Below, one piece after another: positions 52,379 through 63,600 of a DNA stretch of 64,000 bases. The translations under genes and the position numbers were made by a program. The DNA is from Bartonella sp. WD12.1 (GTDB taxonomy: Bacteria; Pseudomonadota; Alphaproteobacteria; Rhizobiales; Rhizobiaceae), in the NCBI RefSeq assembly GCF_002022415.1, contig NZ_MUBG01000001.1:992001-1056000 (forward strand), read 5' to 3'. Numbering within the stretch: position 1 is the stretch's first letter; every line of letters begins with the position of its first letter. The notes under the pieces were generated by a model. That model ran no database searches. It was not told the DNA's origin and saw only the letters and a program-made list of their open reading frames with translations.

Positions 52379-53605
52379 GTGACCGAATTTCTTGCTCAAT
52401 ATCCATTACTAGAGGCTATTTCTTGGCTTATTATCCTTACTCTTATTGCTATTTTAATTAATATTTTAGCACGCAAATTGCTTATTCATAAAGCAAAACA
52501 ACTTTTTTCTTTTCTTCCCGCAGATACAACTAATGATACTGAGTACACCATTCGGCACATGGCTAATACTGCTTCAGCCTTTATTTTCTCAATCGGTGTT
52601 AATTTTATCCCTACATTACCTAATCCACTTAGTACCATTATTCGTAATGTTTCCAATGCTTTTATTATTTTTGTTATTGTCTTAATAATTTCCGCACTTC
52701 TCAATATTGTTAACACCCTTTATGAACAACGACCAACATCGCGGTTAAAACCGATAAAAGGTTACATTCAAATCGCTAAAATTGCGCTTTTTACTGTTGC
52801 TACTGTTTTAATATTAGCTAAATTGATTGACCGCTCTCCTCTTATCCTTTTTTCCGGTCTTGGTGCGATGGCAGCTGTCTTGATTTTGGTCTTCCAAGAC
52901 ACGCTTCTTTCTCTCGTTGCAAGTATCCAAATTTCATCCACTGATATGGTACGTGTTGGTGATTGGATTGAAATCCCCAATCTCGGTGCAGATGGAGACG
53001 TAATTGAAATTGCACTTCACACTGTTAAAGTTCAAAATTTTGATAAAACGATTACCAATGTCCCTATTCGTAAACTTGTAACCGATCCTTTTAAAAATTG
53101 GCGTGGTATGCAAGAATCAGGTGGAAGGCGTATCAAACGATCTCTTTTTATTGACCAATCCAGCATCCGATTCCATAAAGAAGAAGAACAAGAATACTTG
53201 ATGCAATTTAATCTGTTAGAAAACTATTTTGCACAAAAATTACCGGAAATCAATGAATGGAATGCTAAATTAGATAAAAACCGCGACATACCAGCTAATA
53301 CCCGTCGCTTAACAAACATTGGAACTTTCCGCGCTTATATTTTATCTTATTTACAAAATCACCCAAATATTACAAATAATATGACTCTCATGATACGGCA
53401 ATTATCCCCTACACCAAATGGTTTACCTTTAGAAATCTATTGTTTTACGAACACCACTATTTGGATAGAGTATGAACAAATTCAAGCTGATATTTTTGAT
53501 CATCTTTATTCCATCCTCCCTAGTTTTGGTCTTAAGCTTTTTCAAAACCCGAGCGGTTATGATTTTGTTCATGCATTTGAAATCAAGAAAAACTGTAAAT
53601 CTTAA
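52379..53605 (+). CDS. MscS-family mechanosensitive channel, YbdG (MscM) type
   Basis: 408 residues, GTG start 8 nt after GGAG. About five N-terminal membrane segments, then the MscS pore helix region LFSGLGAMAAVLILVFQDTLL and beta domain MVRVGDWIEIPNLGADGDV. The long C-terminal half (GGRRIKRSLFIDQSSIRF, LTNIGTFRAY, GLPLEIYCFTNTT, YEQIQADIFDH) matches E. coli YbdG closely from memory. Likely a miniconductance channel protecting against osmotic downshock. Confidence 0.9.
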   Translation: MTEFLAQYPLLEAISWLIILTLIAILINILARKLLIHKAKQLFSFLPADTTNDTEYTIRHMANTASAFIFSIGVNFIPTLPNPLSTIIRNVSNAFIIFVIVLIISALLNIVNTLYEQRPTSRLKPIKGYIQIAKIALFTVATVLILAKLIDRSPLILFSGLGAMAAVLILVFQDTLLSLVASIQISSTDMVRVGDWIEIPNLGADGDVIEIALHTVKVQNFDKTITNVPIRKLVTDPFKNWRGMQESGGRRIKRSLFIDQSSIRFHKEEEQEYLMQFNLLENYFAQKLPEINEWNAKLDKNRDIPANTRRLTNIGTFRAYILSYLQNHPNITNNMTLMIRQLSPTPNGLPLEIYCFTNTTIWIEYEQIQADIFDHLYSILPSFGLKLFQNPSGYDFVHAFEIKKNCKS

Positions 53606-53719
53606 TTATATGAGTTCTTTAAATCAAACTACATTCTCAACATAAAAAGGAAAGAAAAAGTATCACGAATAGCATTAGTAATTCTTCATCTTGCAAGTGC
53701 TATTTCTCTACTTTTTAGG

Positions 53720-54672
53720 TTACACACGCATGGTGTAAACAGGAACTGACATGGATAAGTATTGCCATAAAACCTTTACGTGATAGCGCAATTTTGCCTA
53801 ATACTACCATTATCTTTCAACAGATCTTATTTCTGTTTTTTGTTGGTGGCAGTCGTAACTTATTTTTCACATTCATTCCATTACAGGCATCGTTTTGTTA
53901 ATAAATTTTGCTAATTATGATCTCACTCATACCCAACTATCGTTGTGATGGTACTTAGCATTAATTTAGGTTCTTCTTTCGCAGCAATACACAATGCCTA
54001 CATTATTTTAATATATTTGCCCTTCTTGCAAAAAAAAACACGATCAAGATGAGTTTAAAAACCAACCACTAAACTTATTTATATAAGTACAAATGCAGCC
54101 TGACAAAACTCCTGACTTAATAACTAAACACCTCTTGATGATAGTGTTCTAATCGCCCAACTACAGTGTTTTCTAATGTCATATGTGAGAAGTGCTCCAT
54201 ATCTGTATCTTGTTGATTATAATGCTGCAAAAAATGGAATTTTATGAAAATCCAGATCATTCCACCGTTATGAGCTCAATCAATAAATATTAGTTGTTAA
54301 AAGAAATAAAAAAGTCTACAATTACTTATAATAGTTGAAATGACTCGCTTTATTCCCATGCAACTGTTTTAGCTAATGCGCATATTGCATTAATGTTTTC
54401 ATCTTATACGATATCTATACTGTACATACTTATTAGCGCAAAAAAGATCAGCTCCGTAATTTAGAAAAAGAAATGAGCTTAAAAATACTTACAATGAAAT
54501 TAATGTTCCAAATATAGAAATATCCAATCTGTATTTTGATAGTGTTCATCATTTGAAACAAATTAATTCTCTTCTTTCTTCCATGATCTATCCCATTTTA
54601 GAAGAACAGGAAGCGCCCCAAAGTTCTCGCCTCCATAACCCTTCTAAACAACAAGCAAGACTTGACCTTTAA
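53720..54672 (+). pseudogene. Decayed Na/Pi cotransporter (NptA/YjbB family)
   Basis: No open frame spans the region, but the end (54481-54672) reads ISNLYFDSVHHLKQINSL and SSMIYPILEE, matching the C-terminal PhoU-like part of Na/Pi cotransporters. KKDQLRNLEKEM in another frame just before it fits the preceding family segment. Upstream, near 53950-54030, NLGSSFAAIHNAYIILIYLPF looks like a membrane-segment remnant. Several stops and frameshifts intervene. The C-terminal part is convincing, the upstream boundary is a guess. Confidence 0.55.
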
Positions 54673-54724
54673 AAAGCTTACCCTAACTAGAATTTACAGT
54701 TTAATTCAGGCAAAGGAGAGCGTA

Positions 54725-54976
54725 ATGGAAGATGCAAACATCGGCTGGATTGCAGCTATTATTATTGGTGGTTTTGCAGGTTGGGCTGCACAATATTTTA
54801 TGAACAGTCGAACAGGAATATTTTTAAACATTATCCTAGGAATTATTGGAGCGTCATTGGCTAGCTTTCTTTTTGGCCTTTTTGGTGTTACTTTTGTTGG
54901 TGTATTTGGTTACCTTATTTCAGGTTTCATCGGCGCCTGCATTCTTATATGGGTCGGTCGAAAAATTCGACCATAA
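54725..54976 (+). CDS. GlsB/YeaQ/YmgE family small membrane protein
   Basis: 83 residues from ATG 54725, preceded by AAAGGAGAGC. Three membrane segments rich in Gly: GWIAAIIIGGFAGWAAQYF, IFLNIILGIIGASLASFLFG and VFGYLISGFIGACILIWVGR. This transglycosylase-associated or stress-response family is of unclear function. It has its own terminator. A 104-codon reading from TTG 54662 overlaps the pseudogene end and is rejected. Confidence 0.88.
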   Translation: MEDANIGWIAAIIIGGFAGWAAQYFMNSRTGIFLNIILGIIGASLASFLFGLFGVTFVGVFGYLISGFIGACILIWVGRKIRP

Positions 54977-54989
54977 AATGTTTAGTTTC

Positions 54990-55013
54990 AAAGGCACCTT
55001 TTGGTGCCTTTTT
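54990..55013 (+). terminator. Rho-independent terminator of the YeaQ/YmgE gene
   Basis: Perfect 9-bp stem, AAAGGCACC with GGTGCCTTT, a TTTT loop and a T run at 55009-55013. It lies 14 nt after the stop. Confidence 0.92.
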
Positions 55014-55553
55014 AAGCCGCCTTAAAATTCTATTTTAGTTTTGAAAATTATAATCTACCAGCTAAATACAGCAAGTAACCATTCCGCACAATGATCATCC
55101 CACTAGAATTAATATTGATTTATCAGCGACCAAAATCTTAAAAGCGTAACTAATGATAAAATCTTGATATGAAGACGAAAAATAATATTTTTAACACACT
55201 AGCTAATATTCTCTAAAAACTTTCTCTATATAGCAAATTGTTTAAATAATAACTGTGTCCAGTATGAAATAATTACTGTAATTCACATTCACATCATTAG
55301 CATTTCCTGCGTAAAATAATGTAAAATAGTATAATATCGATAATCAAAATTCTTAATTAAAATAAAATGCGCTAATCATACTACTAGATTTGTTTATCAG
55401 CAAAATACTAAAACTATAGTCATAAAGCCAATAATCCATTTCTGCCCAACCCTTATCAGCTTGCTGCTTTTGTATTTCTACATTATAATTAAAAAGCTTT
55501 ATAACAGGTATTTTAACAACCTGTATTATCTAGAGCAACATGCAGTTTGAATC
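55014..55553. other. Intergenic region before ubiC
   Basis: 540 nt AT-rich, no gene recognised. The immediate ubiC upstream sequence lacks a clear ribosome site. Confidence 0.4.
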
Positions 55554-56072
55554 ATGTCGAGGACTAGAACTAGAAACTCCATTTTACCACCGTTACAGTG
55601 GTTATCTGATCGAGACCCTTCAGTACCTATTACTATCAAAAATTGGTTGATGGAACAAGGCTCTATGACTCGTCGTTTGGAACGTCATTGTACTCAGATA
55701 CATATTGAACCGCAACGTGAATGCTTCATTACTTATGATGAGCTAGAGGACGAGGATGAGCATTTACCTGACACCTCCCGTTATTGGCTACGCGAAATTG
55801 TATTAATGGGAGACAATCAACCCTGGCTCTTAGGGCGTACAGTGATCCCACAAGAAACTCTAAATGATCACAATCAACTAACAAACTTGGGAAATGTACC
55901 TCTAGGGCGTTATTTATTTAACAGTAAAGAACTAACCCGTGATTACATTCATATTGGACGAAAAGATGCGCTATGGGCACGCCGTTCTCGTTTGCGGTTA
56001 GCAGACAAACCACTATTGCTAACTGAACTGTTTTTAATTGCTTCACCAATATATAAAACTGACCTTATATAA
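55554..56072 (+). CDS. ubiC: Chorismate lyase UbiC
   Basis: Converts chorismate to 4-hydroxybenzoate and pyruvate, first step of ubiquinone synthesis. The 172 residues have the family core: [39 protein letters not shown] split by strands, [19 protein letters not shown], the active-site arginine region [20 protein letters not shown] and ASPIY. ATG start without a good Shine-Dalgarno. It stands alone between two long gaps. Confidence 0.93.
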   Translation: MSRTRTRNSILPPLQWLSDRDPSVPITIKNWLMEQGSMTRRLERHCTQIHIEPQRECFITYDELEDEDEHLPDTSRYWLREIVLMGDNQPWLLGRTVIPQETLNDHNQLTNLGNVPLGRYLFNSKELTRDYIHIGRKDALWARRSRLRLADKPLLLTELFLIASPIYKTDLI

Positions 56073-56972
56073 ATTAGAAAAATCAATCTTTTGAAAAGAA
56101 ACGTAGTATACAATAAATAACAAAGACCTTATTCATTGCCCTCCATCAATGAAACCTCACTAATTTGACTACTTTTACTAATTTTCTCATAATATTTATA
56201 TAAATGAGCGTTATTTATAATAACTCATTCTACTTTTTGCCAGCTTAACGTTCTACTAGTTATAAAAAACGGCTTGAGATATTCTTAGTCAATTTGACAA
56301 ACTTACTTAAGCGTTTATGAAACGCTACCAACTATAACCTTAAAAAAATCTACTTATCTATGTAATCGTTTCTTTTGAACAAAATTATAACTTACCCATC
56401 CTATATAGCATAATTCTTGTTACCTAAAATACCATAAAAACCTAATCACCTTGTGTCCTATTAACTGGCAGAGAGATCGCAAACAACAACCCCTGCTACT
56501 TGCGTTTTAAGCTCCAAAATATCAGTTTATTCATAAATACGTATTGATTTCTAAAACCACCATTTTTGTTAAAATGGAATGTCTCTGACTATTATCACTT
56601 TTATTTTTCTTCACCATCATCAAACACTCTAAATACTCTGATATTCTTTATAATCACATAATATCCATTAAGTAACGTAGAGCAAAACCTGTTCTCTCTT
56701 CTTCTACAAAATCATTTGGAGCCGCTTTATTAAGCTAATCAATGCAATATAAATTTATCCAATTTTGTTCAAATGGGTACACACCCTTTTAGTACTCTTT
56801 AATATCTGACAATGCATAATAATAATAAAAGTCTCGGAAAATCTAAAAATGGGGCTTTACCTATTTATGGAATATACTTATACTTTCAAAACTAAGCAAA
56901 ACATTGCAAGATAATATACAGCATCTGCTATGGCTGCGGTTTTCGTATGACGTCGAACTGTGAGCGCACACT
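56073..56972. other. Intergenic region before carA
   Basis: 900 nt with no credible ORF or RNA. In several Rhizobiales a YqeY-type gene lies between carA and dnaG; no remnant of it could be recognised here by eye. Confidence 0.4.
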
Positions 56973-58172
56973 ATGACACAAACCACCCTATCTTCTAAAC
57001 CTTGGTGCACAAGTAAACCTACAGCTCTTTTAGTATTAGCCGATGGAACTGTTATTGAAGGCAAAGGTGCAGGAGCCACGGGTATTGTTGAAGCAGAAAT
57101 ATGTTTTAACACTGCCATGACAGGTTATGAAGAAATTCTCACCGATCCATCATATACTAAACAAATCGTTAATTTTACCTTTCCTCATATAGGCAATGTA
57201 GGTATAAATAGTGAAGATATTGAAGATCTTACACCAATTAATCACCATGGTGCAGTTGGTGCTATTTTTAAGGCAGATATTACTCACCCCTCTAATTACC
57301 GTGCGAATGAAAACTTAAATCAGTGGCTTAAAATGCGTCAAATCATCGCAATTTGCGGCATTGATACACGTGCATTAACTGTTCTTATCCGTGAAAAAGG
57401 TGCGCAAAATGCCATTATTGCTCACGATTTAAATGGTAATTTTGATCTTAGTGCTCTAAAAAAACGTATGCAAAAATGGTCAGGGATCACCAATCTCGAC
57501 CTCACAAAAAAAGTGACATCACACCAGTTGATGGAATGGAATGAAAAAGCGTGGACTTGGAATCAAGGTTACGGTAGAAACAGTAAATGCAATTTTCATA
57601 TCGTTGCGATTGATTATGGTATTAAGCGCAATATACTCCGCCTTATGGCAACACAAGGTGCGCGTATTACTATTGTGCCAGCACATACAAACGCAGAAGA
57701 AATTCTGGCAATGAATCCTGATGGCATTTTTCTTTCCAATGGACCAGGAGATCCATCTGCCACAGCCGCATATGCAGTTCCAACTATAAAAAAATTAATT
57801 GACTGTAATATTCCACTTTTTGGCATATGCCTTGGCCATCAGCTTCTTGCCCTTTCTGTTGGAGGTAGAACCATAAAAATGCATCAAGGACATCATGGAG
57901 CAAACCACCCTGTAAAAGACCTCACCACTGGAAAAGTAGAAATTACGTCAATGAATCATAGTTTTACTGTAGATGCAGCGTCTCTACCAAAACATGTTGA
58001 AGAAACACATATTTCTCTTTTTGATGGCTCAAATTGTGGCATTCAAATTATTGGAAAGCCCGTTTTCTCTGTTCAACATCATCCTGAAGCTTCCCCTGGA
58101 CCACAAGATAGCCAATATCTTTTCCAGCGTTTTCATAATCTGATTATAGAGTATAAAAAACAGCTTAATTAA
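56973..58172 (+). CDS. carA: Carbamoyl phosphate synthetase small subunit
   Basis: Glutaminase subunit that feeds ammonia to CarB for arginine and pyrimidine synthesis. The 399 residues have the N-terminal CarA domain (LADGTVIEGKGAGATG, FNTAMTGYEEILTDPSY) and a class I glutamine amidotransferase domain with the nucleophile Cys near residue 286 (LFGICLGHQLLAL) and the His/Glu pair in SVQHHPEASPGP. carB follows 2.5 kb downstream on the same strand, separated by two other genes. Confidence 0.96.
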   Translation: MTQTTLSSKPWCTSKPTALLVLADGTVIEGKGAGATGIVEAEICFNTAMTGYEEILTDPSYTKQIVNFTFPHIGNVGINSEDIEDLTPINHHGAVGAIFKADITHPSNYRANENLNQWLKMRQIIAICGIDTRALTVLIREKGAQNAIIAHDLNGNFDLSALKKRMQKWSGITNLDLTKKVTSHQLMEWNEKAWTWNQGYGRNSKCNFHIVAIDYGIKRNILRLMATQGARITIVPAHTNAEEILAMNPDGIFLSNGPGDPSATAAYAVPTIKKLIDCNIPLFGICLGHQLLALSVGGRTIKMHQGHHGANHPVKDLTTGKVEITSMNHSFTVDAASLPKHVEETHISLFDGSNCGIQIIGKPVFSVQHHPEASPGPQDSQYLFQRFHNLIIEYKKQLN

Positions 58173-58286
58173 TTTGAATTTGCCATCAAACATTGGTGCA
58201 TTCTTATTGTATTCAAATACACCAGCTCTTGAAATAACAAAATAGCTAGATTCGTTTATAGAGCACAGGAGTTATATTTTACTGAA

Positions 58287-59555
58287 TTATTTTGGTAAAA
58301 CATCTCCAGGAAGCTTTTTTAGGGACTGTCTTACCCAGAAAGCAAATACTAAAATGGCTAAAAAAAGCACACAGAAACTCCCGGCAAAAGGCGCACCAGA
58401 AAAATGAAATGCTGCATCTTTATGTGTAAACAGCTCAAAGAGAAATGTATAAAAAATGGGCCCAATTATCAAGCTTAACGAAGTAATGGATGTCATTGCT
58501 CCCTGTAATTCCCCTTGTGCATTCGCTGGTACTTGTGCTGCAGCAATAGAACGCATAGGTGCATGAACAAGATATTCAAGCACTGTACAGACAAAAACAA
58601 CATAAATCATCCACCCTTGCGCTGCAAACATATAGCCAAGCATAGCAATTAATGAAAAAAGGAGTCCTACCATAGTCATGCGCCAATCGCTCCAGCGCTT
58701 AGAAAGATATGGTAAAACGAGAACCATCACAAAAATCTGACCTACACCAAAAACACTATAAGACAATCCAATAGAAAATGTGCTCCAATCATAGCGTTCT
58801 TTAGCAATAAATGCCCAAACGCTCGGCCATACAGCTTCTGCAAGCCAATAAAGAAAAAAGGCTAACAACACCCAAATAACTGCTGGATATTGTCTAAGTT
58901 GCAAAAGTGCACCTAAAGGATTAGCACGCTTAATATCAAAACGGCGCCTATCATGCATAGCAAGAGTTTCTGGGAGCATAAACCATGCAAAAATAAAATT
59001 AACAAATGAACAAGCAGCTGCAAAATAAAAAGGCAAACGCAACTCAAATTGGCCCAAAAAGCCACCAATAAGGGAGCCTATAATAAATCCTACTCCAAAT
59101 GCCATTCCTATCATACCAAAATTACGTGTACGAGTTTTATCATCTGATATATCTGCTAAATACGCTGAACAAGTTGCAAAGCTAGCACCACTTATCCCCG
59201 ATAAAAGACGCCCAATAAACAACATAGAATAACTCCATGCTATAGCGCATATAAAATTATCAATAGCAAAACTAATAATAGAGATAAGCAAAATAGGACG
59301 CCGACCATAACGGTCAGAAAGATTACCAATCAAGGGAGCAAATAAAAATTGCATTACTGAATAGACTGCCAGCAATATACCCCCATTTATGGAAACCTTA
59401 CTAAGATCCTCTCCAGTCAAATGACGAAGATATTCAGGCAAAACAGGACTAATAATTGCAATACCAATAATATCCAATAACAGAGTAATAAAAACTAAAA
59501 TGAGCCCACGACGGATAAATTTGGGATCGAGCTTTTGATCTTTCACAGCATGCAT
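58287..59555 (-). CDS. TetA-like MFS drug exporter
   Basis: 422 residues, 12 membrane segments. Drug:H+ antiporter features: LLLDIIGIAIISPVLPEYL in TM1, MFS motif A GNLSDRYGRRPILL, GRLLSGISGASFATCSAYLADI in TM4-5 and AAAQVPANAQGELQGA in the second half. It resembles the TCR/Tet group of chromosomal exporters; actual substrate unknown and it need not confer tetracycline resistance. It sits on the opposite strand between carA and carB. Confidence 0.85.
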   Translation of the reverse strand: MHAVKDQKLDPKFIRRGLILVFITLLLDIIGIAIISPVLPEYLRHLTGEDLSKVSINGGILLAVYSVMQFLFAPLIGNLSDRYGRRPILLISIISFAIDNFICAIAWSYSMLFIGRLLSGISGASFATCSAYLADISDDKTRTRNFGMIGMAFGVGFIIGSLIGGFLGQFELRLPFYFAAACSFVNFIFAWFMLPETLAMHDRRRFDIKRANPLGALLQLRQYPAVIWVLLAFFLYWLAEAVWPSVWAFIAKERYDWSTFSIGLSYSVFGVGQIFVMVLVLPYLSKRWSDWRMTMVGLLFSLIAMLGYMFAAQGWMIYVVFVCTVLEYLVHAPMRSIAAAQVPANAQGELQGAMTSITSLSLIIGPIFYTFLFELFTHKDAAFHFSGAPFAGSFCVLFLAILVFAFWVRQSLKKLPGDVLPK

Positions 59556-60145
59556 ATTTCTTCGCCTCTGTTTTTTAGACCTTATTTATTTTTAGAGCCG
59601 CCCAAAAACATAACTTGAGTTTCATATATAACAATAGCAAAATAAAAAAAGGTTACGGAAAACATAAAAAATATGATATAATACTACTTATTATTAAATT
59701 TTATAACCATGTCTAAACTATTCACCACACGTAAGAAGTTTGAATAAATTTCAAAACTCCATAACCGTGTATGTTTTTTTCAAAACATTATCATTATTTT
59801 GTTGCCCACGTTTAGTATTTCTACACCATCACTTTTGAAAAATCTTTTTTAGTTGGTTAAATCAATCAAAATCTTAATGTAACAACCTTTGCAATTTTAT
59901 CCATACAAGAAATATTAAAATTGCTATAAACCCATTGCATATTTATGCAGGTTATTTCTTAAAAGAACAATCAAATCCATACACAATAACATAAGTTTAG
60001 AAAATACCGCAGTGTGCGATTTTGGTATCACTATTCAGTTTGGAATGCACCATTAAAATAAAAACTACAATCAGCCAAATAATGATAAAATCAATAGCAA
60101 CGATGCAATCTACAAATAAATATCAATATAAGTTCTTGCTAACAC
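59556..60145. other. Intergenic region before the unknown ORF
   Basis: 590 nt, AT-rich, no feature recognised. The promoter for carB, or for the ORF and carB together, probably lies here. Confidence 0.4.
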
Positions 60146-60670
60146 GTGTTATATCAGCAGAAAATTACAGCTAAATATCTTTCTAGCAATGTTGAACATT
60201 CATTATCGTGTTTAAAAGAGAGCTCTATTTTGAACGTCATAACTAAAGATGAACACAATACTAAAGAGAACACAATCAAAATCATCATCCAAAAATTTAA
60301 TAAGGATAATCAGCATATAAGCATGCTACAGTTATTGCTGTACACAAACAGCTTAATTTCCTATCTGTCTAAATTCTATTTACGATCAACAGCTGTTTAT
60401 ATCTTATCAAACACACCAGTCTTCAATACACTGGATTTGAACGTGCTTTTCGATAATACATTATTACCTCTTTTATCAAAAAACACACTTTCACAGCTAT
60501 ATAAAGTTTATCAGCAACAAAGAAGAAAATATTGCTTTCCAATTTTTATAAAAAAAGCATGGAAAAAGCATTTTATGGATTACTTTCCTCGTTTATTAAC
60601 CTATAAAGTGAGTTTAGCCTTAAAATTTTTCAATATTCTGCCTGCCACAACTGCGCACAGAAATTTGTGA
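60146..60670 (+). CDS. Hypothetical ORF immediately upstream of carB
   Basis: 174 codons from GTG, ending 11 nt before the carB start, so co-transcription is likely if real. Composition is Leu/Ser/Lys/Asn-rich with a basic aromatic patch ([21 protein letters not shown]). No family, signal peptide or clear membrane segment is recognised, and the start lacks a good ribosome site. It could be a lineage-specific gene, a remnant or a chance ORF in AT-rich DNA. Confidence 0.4.
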   Translation: MLYQQKITAKYLSSNVEHSLSCLKESSILNVITKDEHNTKENTIKIIIQKFNKDNQHISMLQLLLYTNSLISYLSKFYLRSTAVYILSNTPVFNTLDLNVLFDNTLLPLLSKNTLSQLYKVYQQQRRKYCFPIFIKKAWKKHFMDYFPRLLTYKVSLALKFFNILPATTAHRNL

Positions 60671-60681
60671 TAGGAAAAAAT

Positions 60682-63600
60682 ATGCCAAAACGTACAGATA
60701 TAAAATCTATTCTTATCATTGGAGCAGGGCCTATTATTATTGGCCAGGCATGTGAATTTGACTATTCAGGCACACAAGCTTGTAAAGCTTTAAAGGAAGA
60801 AGGCTACCGAATTATTCTAGTCAATTCTAATCCTGCCACCATTATGACCGATCCAGATTTAGCTAACGCGACTTATATTGAACCCATCACTCCAGAAGTA
60901 GTCGCTAAAATTATTGCTTATGAACGCCCAGACGCTCTTTTACCTACCATGGGAGGACAAACAGCACTCAATACAGCTTTATCATTAAAGCGCATGGGAA
61001 TTTTAGACCGCTATAACGTTGAAATGATTGGAGCTAATGCTGACGTTATTGATAAAGCCGAAGATCGTGCTTTATTTCGCAAATCAATGGCAAAGATCGG
61101 TTTAGAAACACCGCGTTCTATGTTAGCCAATGCCACAGAACTCAAGGAAGAAGATCGTCGGTTATACGAAAAAAGACGCACTGAACTGAAAACTGAACTT
61201 TCCGGTGATGCACTTGAGCAGGCATCAGAAAAACTTGATCACGATTGGTATCATACAGAAGCCGATCGTAAACAACGTTATATAGCACACGCCACAGCTA
61301 AAGCAGTTCAAGCTCTTGATATTATTGGTCTTCCAGTTATCATTCGCCCTTCATTCACGCTTGGTGGCACAGGTGGTGGTATCGCTTATAACCGCTCTGA
61401 ATTTTATGAAATCATTGAACGTGGCCTTGAAGCATCTCCTACAACGGAAGTTCTGATTGAAGAAAGTGTTTTGGGATGGAAAGAATATGAAATGGAAATT
61501 GTCCGCGATAAGCAGGATAATTGTATTATCGTTTGTTCCATTGAAAATATTGATCCTATGGGTGTCCACACTGGTGATTCTATTACCGTTGCCCCTGCTC
61601 TTACTTTAACCGATAAAGAATACCAAATCATGCGTAATGCCTCAATTGCTGTATTGCGTGAAATTGGTGTCGAAACCGGTGGAGCTAATGTGCAATTTGC
61701 TGTCAATCCCGAAAATGGTCGTTTAATTGTCATTGAAATGAACCCACGTGTTTCACGCTCTTCAGCACTTGCTTCAAAAGCAACAGGTTTCCCAATTGCC
61801 AAGGTAGCGGCTAAATTAGCGGTTGGCTATACACTTGATGAATTAAAAAACGATATTACGGGTGGTATAACACCAGCGTCATTTGAGCCATCTATCGATT
61901 ATATTGTCACCAAAATCCCTCGTTTTGCTTTTGAAAAATTTCCCGGTTCATCACCTGTCTTAACCACCGCAATGAAATCTGTAGGAGAAGTTATGGCAAT
62001 TGGCCGTACTTTTCAAGAATCATTGCAAAAAGCGCTCCGTGGACTTGAAACAGGTCTTACCGGCCTTGATGAAATTGAACTTCCTGAATATGCTGAAGGT
62101 GATGAAAATAATTCTATACGTTCAGCCATCGCAATACCAAGCCCTAATCGTCTACGTTATGTGGCTCAAGCAATGCGCATGGGCTTGACCTTAAATGAAA
62201 TCCACCAAATAAGTAAAATTGATCCGTGGTTTTTAGAACAGATAGCTTCTATCGTTGAAATGGAACAGCGTATTCGCACTCACGGTCTTCCTCAAGATGC
62301 AGACAATCTACGTATGTTAAAAGCCATGGGCTTTTCAGACGCACGTTTAGCTAACCTTACAGGACAAGAGTCAGACAGTATTACTGCTTTACGTAAATCA
62401 CTTAATGTTAAACATGTGTTTAAAAGGATTGATACTTGTGCTGCTGAATTTGCTTCACCTACAGCTTATATGTATTCAACCTATGAAACACCTTTTGCAG
62501 GGGTAGCATGTTCAGAAGCACACGTTTCTAAACGCAAAAAAATTGTCATTTTGGGTGGTGGTCCAAACCGCATCGGCCAAGGAATTGAATTTGACTATTG
62601 TTGTTGTCATGCTGCTTTTGCCTTGCGTGATGCAGGCTTTGAAGCCATCATGATTAACTGCAACCCCGAAACTGTTTCAACCGACTATGATACATCTGAC
62701 CGCCTTTATTTTGAACCTTTAACAATAGAAGATGTTTTAGCTGTTTTAGAAACAGAACAGGAAAAAGGTGAGTTGATTGGAATTATCGTTCAATTTGGCG
62801 GACAAACACCGTTGAAATTAGCAAGTGCATTAGAAAAAAATAACATTCCTATTTTAGGTACTTCACCTGATGCTATTGATCTAGCAGAAGATAGAGATCG
62901 CTTTCAACAATTACTATCTAAGCTTAATCTAAAACAACCCAAAAATGGCATTGCCCATTCAATTGAACAAGCACGTCTTGTCGCTCATGATTTAGGATTT
63001 CCATTAGTTGTACGCCCTTCTTATGTTTTAGGTGGACGTGCCATGCAAATTATTCGCGATGAACGTAGCCTGCAAAATTATCTGCTTGAAATAGTTCCTG
63101 AATTAGTTTCAGAAGATCTCAAAGCCTGTTATCCTAACGACACAACAAAGCAGATCAATACATTACTTAGTAAAAACCCACTTTTATTTGATACCTATCT
63201 AACACAAGCTATTGAAGTTGATGTTGATTGTTTGTGCGATGGTGAGGAAACACTGGTCGTTGGCATTATGGAACATATTGAAGAAGCAGGTATCCATTCT
63301 GGCGATTCAGCTTGTTCTTTGCCTGTAAACACACTTTCACGTGAATTGGTCCTTGAATTAGAACGTCAAACCAAAGCTTTAGCACAAGCACTTCATGTTG
63401 TGGGATTAATGAATGTACAATATGCCATCAAAGATGGAGCGATTTATGTCTTAGAAGCTAATCCCCGTGCCTCGCGTACTGTTCCATTTGTTGCAAAAAC
63501 CATTGGCCGACCAATTGCTAAAATTGCTGCACGTATTATAGCAGGAGAAAAACTTCACAGTGCACTTCAAGCTTACGGTGGATTACCTTCTACGCCACAA

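Noticed and set aside
61404-61802. 132-codon minus ORF within carB
   Set aside because: It is a shadow frame of the conserved ATP-grasp coding region of carB on the plus strand.
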